Source: Pseudomonadota bacterium
GTDB taxonomy: Bacteria > Pseudomonadota > Alphaproteobacteria > Azospirillales > Azospirillaceae
Assembly (NCBI GenBank): GCA_023416195.1
Contig: JAEZID010000169.1
Location: 1 to 6,544, forward strand
Length of the DNA: 6,544 nucleotides
Direction of reading: 5' to 3'
Shown piece after piece: positions 1 to 5,357 of the stretch. How positions within the stretch are numbered: position 1 is the first letter of the stretch; each line of letters begins with the position of its first letter. The notes under the pieces were generated by a model that was given only the letters and a program-made list of their open reading frames with translations, searched no databases and was not told the DNA's origin. The translations under genes were made by a program, and so were the position numbers.

Positions 1-711
1 TACGTCAACCGCAACACCATCGGCGCGGTGGTCGGCGTGCAGCCCTTCGGCGGGCACGGCCTGTCGGGCACCGGCCCGAAGGCGGGCGGACCGCTCTACC
101 TCACCCGCCTGCTGAGCCGCCGGCCGAAATCCGTGCTGACCCTGCGCGGGACGGAGGCAGACCGCACCCCGATCCACGCCTACGCCGACTGGCTGCGCGC
201 GACGGGCCATACGGCGGAGGCGGCGCGCTGCGCCGATTACGCCACCCGCAGCGCGCTCGGCGGCAGCGCGGAGCTGGCCGGGCCGGTGGGGGAACAGAAC
301 GTCTACGCGCTGCACCGGCGCGGGACCATCCTGCTGCTGCCGCAGACGGAAACGGGCCTGCTGCTGCAACTGGGGGCCGTCTTCGCCACCGGCAACGACG
401 CCGTGGTCGATGCGCCGGCGACCCTGGCCGATGTGCTGCGCGGCCTGCCGGTCGAGCTAGCCCGCCGTGTGCGGGTGACCGGGGATTGGGGCGCGGCCGG
501 GCCGTTCGCCGGGGCTCTGGTCGAGGGCGACGCGGAGCGGCTGACGGCCATGAACCGGCGCATCGCCGATCTGCCCGGCCCCATCGTGACCGTGCAGGGC
601 ATGACCGGCGGTGACGGGGACTGCACGCTGGATTGGCTGCTGGACGAAGTCTCGCTCAGCGTCAACACCACGGCGGCGGGCGGCAACGCCAGCCTCGTCG
701 CGATCAGTTGA
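1..711 (+). CDS. putA: Bifunctional proline dehydrogenase / L-glutamate-gamma-semialdehyde dehydrogenase PutA, C-terminal part (5' end outside window)
   Basis: PutA oxidises L-proline to delta1-pyrroline-5-carboxylate with FAD, then the semialdehyde to glutamate with NAD+. Only the last 236 residues are present; the frame is open from base 1 to TGA at 709-711. Residues 1-38 hold the end of the aldehyde dehydrogenase domain, with the PutA signature QPFGGHGLSGTGPKAGGP (about residues 14-31) followed by YLTRLL. The remaining ~200 residues match the conserved C-terminal domain of long PutA proteins, ending in the diagnostic SVNTTAAGGNASL tail just before the stop. The proline dehydrogenase barrel, any DNA-binding N-terminus and the catalytic cysteine lie upstream and cannot be judged. 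A GTG at 28 is in frame but is internal, not a start. The gene downstream also acts on proline-related imines, which supports a proline-catabolism context. Identity is secure; whether the protein is also a repressor is unknown. Confidence 0.95.
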   Translation, partial: YVNRNTIGAVVGVQPFGGHGLSGTGPKAGGPLYLTRLLSRRPKSVLTLRGTEADRTPIHAYADWLRATGHTAEAARCADYATRSALGGSAELAGPVGEQNVYALHRRGTILLLPQTETGLLLQLGAVFATGNDAVVDAPATLADVLRGLPVELARRVRVTGDWGAAGPFAGALVEGDAERLTAMNRRIADLPGPIVTVQGMTGGDGDCTLDWLLDEVSLSVNTTAAGGNASLVAIS

Positions 712-720
712 GGGGTAAGG

Positions 721-779
721 AAGGCCCTCCCCCACCGAAGGTGGGGGAGAGTTGGGTGGGGGCCGGCCGCAACGGCCTT
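721..779. repeat. Palindromic intergenic element after putA (possible terminator / REP-like repeat)
   Basis: The element starts 9 bases after the putA stop. Its core is a perfect 10-bp stem, CTCCCCCACC (727-736) and GGTGGGGGAG (740-749), with a GAA loop. A G-rich stretch (GTTGGGTGGGGGCC, 751-764) follows, then a second hairpin GGCCG-CAA-CGGCC (765-777). The outer edges AAGGCC (721-726) and GGCCTT (774-779) are also complementary, so the whole unit is nested. There is no T-run after the first stem and only TTAT after the second, so it is not a textbook intrinsic terminator, though it could stop or stabilise putA transcript ends. Similar C-run/G-run hairpins followed by GTTGGGTGGGGGC recur in alphaproteobacterial intergenic DNA as I recall; copy number in this genome cannot be seen here. 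Confidence 0.65.
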
Positions 780-785
780 ATCCGA

Positions 786-815
786 TTGAAAGAGTGGGGT
801 ATTGCCGTCCATTAT
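786..815 (+). promoter_or_regulatory. Putative sigma-70-type promoter for the imine reductase gene
   Basis: TTGAAA (786-791) and CATTAT (810-815) are separated by 18 bases in a locally AT-richer stretch. The element lies after the putA-side palindrome and about 40 bases before the ATG at 855. A start of transcription near 822 would give a leader of about 33 bases carrying the AGAGGAA ribosome site (839-845). This suggests the reductase can be transcribed separately from putA. It is based on consensus match only. Confidence 0.4.
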
Positions 816-854
816 CCGGCCAGAAACACCAATCACACAGAGGAACGCCCTTCC

Positions 855-1784
855 ATGACCGCGCCGGTTCCGACCATCCTGACCGCCGAACAGACGGCCG
901 CGCATCTGCCATTCGACCGGCTGTGCGACGCGCTGGCCGAGGCCGCCCGCGACTACGCCGCCGGGCGGATCGTCAGCCCGGAACGGCAGGTGCTGCCGCT
1001 GCCCCAGGACGGCGTTCTGCTGTCGATGCCGGCCACCGCCCAGGACATCGCGATCCACAAGCTGGTCAACGTCTGCCCGGCCAACGGGGCGCTTGGGCTG
1101 CCGACCATCCACGGCGTGGTCGCCGCCTACGACGCGGCGACCGGCGCGCCGCTGGCGATCCTCGACGGCCCGACCGTCACCGGCCGTCGCACCGCCGGGA
1201 TCTCCATGCTCGGGATTCGGACGCTGGCCCGCTCGGCGCCGAACCATGTCGCGCTGATCGGCTGCGGCACGCAGGCGTCCCACCACGCGGAGGCGCTGGC
1301 CGCCCTGTACCCCGGCATCCGCGTGGACGCCCACGCGCGCAGCCTCGACAGCGCGGAGGCCTTCTGCCGCAAGCACGCCGGCCTCAACCTCGATCTGCGC
1401 GCCACGGTCGGCGCCGTCGATCCGGCGGCCTCGGTCGTCATCACCCTGACCACCAGCCGCCAGCCGGTCTATGACGAGACGCCGCGCCCCGACCGGCTGC
1501 TGATCGGCGTCGGCGCCTTCAAGCCGGAGATGGCGGAGTACGGCGCGACCTCCATCCACGGCAGCGAGGTCTTCCTCGACGACCCGGCCGGCGCCAGGCA
1601 CGAGGCCGGCGACCTGATCCAGGCCGGTTTCGACTGGGCCAAGGGGCGCTCGCTGGTCGATGCGCTGGAAGGCCGCGTGTCGCCGGACCGGCCCCGCCTG
1701 TTCAAGAGCGTCGGCTGCGCCGCCTGGGACCTCGCCGCCGGCCGCTGCGCCATGGCGGAACTCCGTCGGGCGAATCCGCGATAA
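855..1784 (+). CDS. Ornithine cyclodeaminase/mu-crystallin family protein, probable delta1-pyrroline-2-carboxylate (ketimine) reductase
   Basis: This 309-residue protein has the usual length and layout of the ornithine cyclodeaminase/mu-crystallin family. The NAD(P)-binding fold shows VALIGCGTQASHHAEAL (about residues 132-148), and the second strand ends in ARS (161-163), which hints at NADPH. Residues R44, K69 (HKLVN) and R112 (GRRTAGIS) fit the substrate-carboxylate and catalytic positions known in this family. The aspartate that true ornithine cyclodeaminases carry in GDCPGKTE is missing: the matching stretch is GVGAFKPEMAE, with alanine at about 221. This favours a reductase of cyclic imines (LhpI-like, delta1-pyrroline-2-carboxylate to L-proline, possibly also delta1-piperideine-2-carboxylate). 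Location beside putA supports that. ATG 855 was chosen because AGAGGAA lies 9 bases before it and the family homology begins there; the frame stays open further upstream, into putA. Alternatives are an iminosuccinate reductase or another ketimine reductase. The family is certain; the substrate is inferred. Confidence 0.85.
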   Translation: MTAPVPTILTAEQTAAHLPFDRLCDALAEAARDYAAGRIVSPERQVLPLPQDGVLLSMPATAQDIAIHKLVNVCPANGALGLPTIHGVVAAYDAATGAPLAILDGPTVTGRRTAGISMLGIRTLARSAPNHVALIGCGTQASHHAEALAALYPGIRVDAHARSLDSAEAFCRKHAGLNLDLRATVGAVDPAASVVITLTTSRQPVYDETPRPDRLLIGVGAFKPEMAEYGATSIHGSEVFLDDPAGARHEAGDLIQAGFDWAKGRSLVDALEGRVSPDRPRLFKSVGCAAWDLAAGRCAMAELRRANPR

Positions 1785-1858
1785 CCATCCCGGCCAAGCT
1801 GCCCCCCGGCCACGTCCGTCCTAGATTATGGGCGGGAACCCGATTGGTTTTGCGTGGC

Positions 1859-1864
1859 GGGGAG
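1859..1864 (+). promoter_or_regulatory. Ribosome binding site of hmgA, decides the start
   Basis: GGGGAG sits 4 bases before ATG 1869. An in-frame GTG at 1854 would add five residues, but it overlaps this purine tract and has no comparable site of its own, so ATG 1869 is preferred. Confidence 0.6.
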
Positions 1865-1868
1865 CAGC

Positions 1869-3170
1869 ATGACGGCCGATCTCATCTACCAGTCCGGCTT
1901 CGGCAACGAGTTCGCGACCGAAGCCTTGCCCGGCGCGCTGCCGGTGGGTCGCAACTCGCCGCAGCGAGCACCCTACGGCCTGTACGCCGAGCAGCTGTCC
2001 GGCACCGCCTTCACCGCGCCGCGCGCACACAACCGGCGGTCCTGGCTCTACCGCATCCGCCCGGCGGCGATGCACCAGCCCTTCGAGCGCATCGACAACG
2101 GCCGTCTGCTGAGCCGCTTCGACGAGGTGCCGACGCCGCCGAACCAGCTGCGCTGGGACCCGCTGCCGCTGCCCAACCGGCCGACCGACTTCCTGGACGG
2201 GCTGGTGACCATGGCCGGCAACGGCGGGCCGGCGGCGCAGGCCGGCTGCGGCATTCACCTCTACGCCGCCAACCGCTCCATGGACGGGCGCTTCTTCTAC
2301 GACGCGGACGGCGAGCTGCTGATCGTGCCGCAGATGGGACGGCTGCGCCTTGCCACCGAATTCGGGATTCTGGAGGTCGAACCGCAGGAGATCGCCGTCG
2401 TCCCGCGCGGCGTCCGCTTTCGCGTCGAACTGCCGGACGGACAGGCGCGCGGCTACGTCTGCGAGAATTACGGCGCGCCGTTCCGCCTGCCGGATCTGGG
2501 ACCCATCGGGTCGAACGGGCTGGCGAACCCGCGCGACTTCCGCACCCCGACCGCCTGGTACGAGGACCGCGAGGGCGACTTCACGCTGGTCGCCAAGTTC
2601 AACGGCCATCTCTGGGCCACCGCCATCGACCATTCGCCGCTCGACGTGGTCGCGTGGCACGGCAACGGCGCGCCGTACAAGTACGATCTGCGGCGGTTCA
2701 ACACCATCGGCTCGATCAGCTTCGACCACCCGGATCCGTCGATCTTCCTGGTGCTGCATTCGGTCAGCGACACGCCGGGCGTGGACAACATCGACTTCGT
2801 GGTCTTCCCGCCGCGCATCCTGGCGGCGACGGACACCTTCCGCCCGCCCTGGTTCCACCGCAATTACGCCAGCGAGTTCATGGGCCTGATCCACGGCGTC
2901 TACGACGCCAAGGAGGAAGGATTCCTGCCCGGCGGCGCGTCCTTGCACAATTGCATGAGCGGCCACGGGCCGGACGCCGAGACCTTCGAGAAGGCGTCCG
3001 CCGCCGACACGAGCAAGCCCCATTACGTCACCGACACCATGGCCTTCATGTTCGAGACGCGCGCCGTCATCCAGCCGACGCGCTTCGCGCTGGAGACGGC
3101 GCAGTTGCAGCACGAGTATTTCCGCTGCTGGCAGGGCCTCAAAAAGAACTTTGACCCCAGTCGGCCGTGA
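1869..3170 (+). CDS. hmgA: Homogentisate 1,2-dioxygenase
   Basis: This enzyme opens the aromatic ring of homogentisate with O2 to give maleylacetoacetate, the central step of cytosolic tyrosine/phenylalanine breakdown. The 433-residue protein matches the family length. It opens with the family signature YQSGFGNEFATEALPGALP (about residues 7-25). The non-heme iron ligands are visible with the correct spacing: H330 (WFHRN), E336 (SEF) and H366 (SGHGPD), matching human H335/E341/H371. The active-site histidine in FDHPDPSIF is H287, equivalent to human H292. No residue is missing, so the enzyme should be active. The 84-bp gap after the reductase gene (1785-1868) has only a weak -10-like TAGATT at 1822. 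The usual partners (fumarylacetoacetase, maleylacetoacetate isomerase, 4-hydroxyphenylpyruvate dioxygenase) are not in the window. The 3' end overlaps the convergent M20 gene by 32 bp. Confidence 0.97.
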   Translation: MTADLIYQSGFGNEFATEALPGALPVGRNSPQRAPYGLYAEQLSGTAFTAPRAHNRRSWLYRIRPAAMHQPFERIDNGRLLSRFDEVPTPPNQLRWDPLPLPNRPTDFLDGLVTMAGNGGPAAQAGCGIHLYAANRSMDGRFFYDADGELLIVPQMGRLRLATEFGILEVEPQEIAVVPRGVRFRVELPDGQARGYVCENYGAPFRLPDLGPIGSNGLANPRDFRTPTAWYEDREGDFTLVAKFNGHLWATAIDHSPLDVVAWHGNGAPYKYDLRRFNTIGSISFDHPDPSIFLVLHSVSDTPGVDNIDFVVFPPRILAATDTFRPPWFHRNYASEFMGLIHGVYDAKEEGFLPGGASLHNCMSGHGPDAETFEKASAADTSKPHYVTDTMAFMFETRAVIQPTRFALETAQLQHEYFRCWQGLKKNFDPSRP

Positions 3171-4470
3171 AATCGGCCATTTTGAATGCGGGCGGGGCCT
3201 TCAGCAGGGACAGCGCCGACAGGGCCATGACCTGGGCCGAATGCACCATGTCGTCGATGCCCACATACTCGTCCGGCTGGTGGGCGAGGTCGAGGATGCC
3301 AGGGCCATAGGCGATGCAGTCCTTCAGGTGCCCGACGCGCACGATGTGCTTCTGGTCGTAGGTGCCGGGCGACACGACATGCGTCGCCGGGCGGCCCAGC
3401 ACCGCCTGGATGGCCCCCTCCACCGCGCGGACCACCGGCGCGTCGGCGTCGGTCATGGTCGGCAGGAAGGCCAGCACCTCGCGCAGTTCGTAGTCGAAGC
3501 CGGGACGCTCGCGGCGCAGCCCCTCCAGGATATCGACGATTTCCGCCTTCACCGCCTCCGGCTCCTCCTCGATCAGGTAGCGGCGGTCGATCACCATGCG
3601 GCAGCTGTCGGGGACCATGGGGCTGGGCAGGCCCTCGCGGTCCTCCGGCTGGCCGCCGTGGATGGCATTGACGTTGATGGTGGACTGGCGCGCCCCTTCC
3701 GGCACGACGGGCATGGCGGTGCGCTTGGCCGCGAGGCGCGGGACCAGCTCCGATTCGATCCGGTGCAGCACGGCCCCCATGTGGCGCACCGCGCAGTTGC
3801 CGAGGAAGGGCATGGAGCCGTGGGCGACGCGGCCCTTCGTCTCGATCTCCGCCCACCAGACGCCGCGATGGCCGATGCACACCCGGTCCACGTTCAGCGG
3901 TTCGGGGATGATGACGTGATCGACGCGCGGGCGCGAGAAGTAGCCAAGCTTGGCGAGATGCCCGACGCCGCCGTAGCCGCCGGACTCCTCGTCCACCGTG
4001 CCGGAGATCTCCAGGGCGCCGCCGAAGGGGATGCCCTCGTCAAGGATCGCCTCGACCGCGATGATGGAGGCGGCGATGCCGCCCTTCATGTCGCAGGCAC
4101 CGCGCCCGTAGACGCGCCCGTCCTTCACCACCCCTTCGAAGGGATCGACGGTCCAGCCGCGCCCCGCCGGCACCACGTCGATGTGCCCGTTGAAGTGGAC
4201 GCAGGGTCCCGGCTCCCGCCCCTCGATGCGGGCGATGACGTTGGTGCGGGGGTAGCGGTCGCTGTCGCCCGGCGTTCCCTCCGCCCGCACATACTCCACC
4301 TGGAAGCCGCGCGCGGCCAGCCGCCGGCCGATGAACTCCGCGCAAGGCGTGTAGGCGTCGCCCGGCGGGTTGACCGTGGGGATGCGGATCAGGTCGCGGG
4401 TGAGACCGACAAGGTCGTCGCGGCGATCCTCGATCCGGCGGAACAGGGACTCTCGTGTGCCCGGCGGCAT
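3139..4470 (-). CDS. M20-family metallopeptidase (ArgE/DapE/ACY1-like amidohydrolase)
   Basis: The protein is a predicted cytosolic di-zinc hydrolase that cleaves an N-acyl (or similar amide) group from an amino acid. The metal and catalytic residues of the M20 fold are all present: H96 and D98 in NGHIDVVP, D127 in GACDMKGG, the E161-E162 pair in DEES, E190 in IPEP and H397 in AHQPDEY. H217 in GRVAHGSMP matches the lid-domain histidine known from DapE. At 443 residues it is longer than typical ArgE or DapE (about 375-385), and it resembles the broad ArgE/DapE-related group whose substrates are mostly untested. It has no signal peptide. ATG 4470 was chosen because GGGAGGA (4474-4480) precedes it; an in-frame GTG at 4482 lies inside the hairpin arm and would absorb that site. 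It follows nadC on the same strand with a 53-bp gap holding a strong palindrome. Neither neighbour identifies its substrate, and a role as ArgE or DapE proper is not supported by context. Confidence 0.88.
   Translation of the reverse strand: MPPGTRESLFRRIEDRRDDLVGLTRDLIRIPTVNPPGDAYTPCAEFIGRRLAARGFQVEYVRAEGTPGDSDRYPRTNVIARIEGREPGPCVHFNGHIDVVPAGRGWTVDPFEGVVKDGRVYGRGACDMKGGIAASIIAVEAILDEGIPFGGALEISGTVDEESGGYGGVGHLAKLGYFSRPRVDHVIIPEPLNVDRVCIGHRGVWWAEIETKGRVAHGSMPFLGNCAVRHMGAVLHRIESELVPRLAAKRTAMPVVPEGARQSTINVNAIHGGQPEDREGLPSPMVPDSCRMVIDRRYLIEEEPEAVKAEIVDILEGLRRERPGFDYELREVLAFLPTMTDADAPVVRAVEGAIQAVLGRPATHVVSPGTYDQKHIVRVGHLKDCIAYGPGILDLAHQPDEYVGIDDMVHSAQVMALSALSLLKAPPAFKMADFTADWGQSSF
3163..3183 (+). 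terminator. Weak terminator-like hairpin at the end of hmgA
   Basis: GGCCG (3163-3167) and CGGCC (3174-3178) form a 5-bp G/C stem with a six-base loop, followed by A and four T (3180-3183). It overlaps the hmgA stop codon and lies inside the M20 coding region. The stem is short and the T-run minimal, so this is only a candidate; nothing better is present between the two converging genes. Confidence 0.3.
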
Positions 4471-4473
4471 GCG

Positions 4474-4480
4474 TCCTCCC
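4474..4480 (-). promoter_or_regulatory. Ribosome binding site of the M20 gene
   Basis: On the - strand this reads GGGAGGA, three bases before ATG 4470 (about 4-5 bases measured from the GGAGG core). It is a strong match to the anti-Shine-Dalgarno sequence, with spacing on the short side. It lies wholly inside the downstream arm of the palindrome and is complementary to TCCTCCC in the upstream arm. Confidence 0.55.
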
Positions 4481-4495
4481 ACATATCTTTGCTTC

Positions 4496-4516
4496 TTATG
4501 TGGGAGGATCGGCCAT
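4496..4516 (-). other. Possible six-codon leader reading frame (MADPPT)
   Basis: Seven bases after the nadC TAG, an ATG (4516-4514) opens a frame encoding MADPPT and ends at TAA (4498-4496). The frame covers the whole upstream arm of the palindrome, and its stop codon falls at the arm/loop border. It has no good ribosome site of its own (only AGG-containing sequence around the nadC stop), so translation would depend on reinitiation by ribosomes leaving nadC. A frame this short can arise by chance; it is listed because of its position and its Pro-Pro pair. Confidence 0.15.
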
Positions 4517-4523
4517 GCCTAGC

Positions 4524-5357
4524 CTACATGTCGAGCCCGATATCGAGGTTCGGCGCGCTGTGGGTGATCCAGCCGACGGAGATCATGTCCACCCCGGCCT
4601 CCGCGATGGGGCGGACGGTGGACAGGGTGACGTTGCCCGACGCCTCGGTCAGCATCCGGCCGTCCACCATGGCGACGGCACGGCGCAGAGTCTCCGGATC
4701 CATGTTGTCGAGAAGCACCACGTCCGCCGGCAGGGTCAGCAACTCCTCCAATTGCGCCAGCGTGTCCACCTCGACCTCCACCTTCACCATGTGGCCGATG
4801 GTGGCACGCACGCGCTCGACCGCCGGGCGGATGCCGCCGGCCACGGCGATGTGGTTGTCCTTGATGAGCACGGCGTCATCCAGCCCGAAACGGTGGTTGA
4901 AGCCGCCGCCCAGCCGCACCGCCTGCTTTTCCAGAACGCGCAGGCCCGCCGTGGTCTTGCGGGTGCAGACGATGCGGGCGTTCGTGCCCTCCACCGCGCG
5001 GACCAGCGCGCGGGTCGCGGTGGCGATGCCGGACAGGCGGCCCAGCAGGTTCAGCGCCGTGCGCTCGCCGGTCAGCAGGGCGCGGGCGCGGCCGGTTACC
5101 GTGGCGATGGTGCCGCCCGGCGGCACGTCGGCGCCGTCGCCATGCTCAACCTCCAGGCGGGCGTCGGGGTCGAGGATGCGGAAGGCGGACAGCGCGACCT
5201 CCAGCCCGGCGACGCGGCCGTCCTGGCGCGCGACGAGACGGGCTGTGGCGACGGCGTCCGCCGGAACGATGCTGTCGGTGGTGATGTCGCCGGCCCGCCC
5301 GAGATCCTCGGCGAGGGCGGCGCGGACGATAGGCTCGTAGGTCAGAGGATGGAGCAT
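4524..5357 (-). CDS. nadC: Nicotinate-nucleotide diphosphorylase (carboxylating), quinolinate phosphoribosyltransferase
   Basis: NadC joins quinolinate to phosphoribosyl pyrophosphate with loss of CO2, giving nicotinate mononucleotide, the last step of de novo NAD synthesis from aspartate in the cytosol. The 277-residue length is normal. Recognisable blocks are EDLGRAGDITTD (17-28), ERTALNLLGRLSGIAT (98-113), the phosphate/quinolinate-binding TRKTTAGLR (132-140), GGGFNHRFGLDDAVLIKDNH (150-169), VLLDNM and TEASGNVTL, and the C-terminal ISVGWITHSAPNLDIGLDM. All family basic residues in these blocks are present. ATG 5357 was chosen because GGAAGA lies 6 bases upstream (5364-5369) and homology starts there; the frame remains open far upstream but overlaps nadB. 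The start lies inside the end of nadB (16-bp overlap), which indicates an operon with translational coupling. Confidence 0.97.
   Translation of the reverse strand: MLHPLTYEPIVRAALAEDLGRAGDITTDSIVPADAVATARLVARQDGRVAGLEVALSAFRILDPDARLEVEHGDGADVPPGGTIATVTGRARALLTGERTALNLLGRLSGIATATRALVRAVEGTNARIVCTRKTTAGLRVLEKQAVRLGGGFNHRFGLDDAVLIKDNHIAVAGGIRPAVERVRATIGHMVKVEVEVDTLAQLEELLTLPADVVLLDNMDPETLRRAVAMVDGRMLTEASGNVTLSTVRPIAEAGVDMISVGWITHSAPNLDIGLDM

Larger units (their letters stand above)
4466..4519 (-). promoter_or_regulatory. Nested palindrome covering the M20 gene's ribosome site and start codon
   Basis: The inner arms TCCTCCCACATA (4474-4485) and TATGTGGGAGGA (4497-4508) are a perfect 12-bp inverted repeat around an 11-base AT-rich centre. 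Outer arms GGCATG (4466-4471) and CATGCC (4514-4519) add six more pairs after a small asymmetric interior loop. In the - strand transcript the downstream arm holds the GGGAGGA ribosome site, and the outer arm holds the M20 start codon, so folding would hide both. No T-run follows, so it is a poor intrinsic terminator for nadC. It could equally be a protein-binding operator in DNA. The structure is seen directly; its function is inferred. Confidence 0.6.

Noticed and set aside
633..854. Upstream extension of the reductase frame into putA
   Set aside because: The added residues translate the palindromic repeat and promoter region; ATG 855 has a good ribosome site and matches the family's N-terminus.
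303..1601. A 432-codon open frame on the - strand
   Set aside because: It is antisense to putA and the reductase gene, whose protein families are clear; it has no domain and runs across the intergenic palindrome.
1799..1827. Promoter for hmgA with -10-like TAGATT at 1822-1827
   Set aside because: No acceptable -35 lies 15-19 bases upstream; the match is too weak to list as a feature.
1821..3113. Long frames on both strands over hmgA in other phases
   Set aside because: HmgA has all its catalytic residues in its own frame; the other frames give biased shadow translations.
4474..4508. Rho-independent terminator of nadC
   Set aside because: The stem is strong, but on the - strand it is followed directly by CGCATG with no T-run, and the next gene starts there.
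3151..5340. A 729-codon open frame on the + strand
   Set aside because: It is antisense to the M20 gene and nadC, rich in low-complexity Arg/Ala/His-type sequence with no recognisable domain. Long antisense frames are expected at this GC content.
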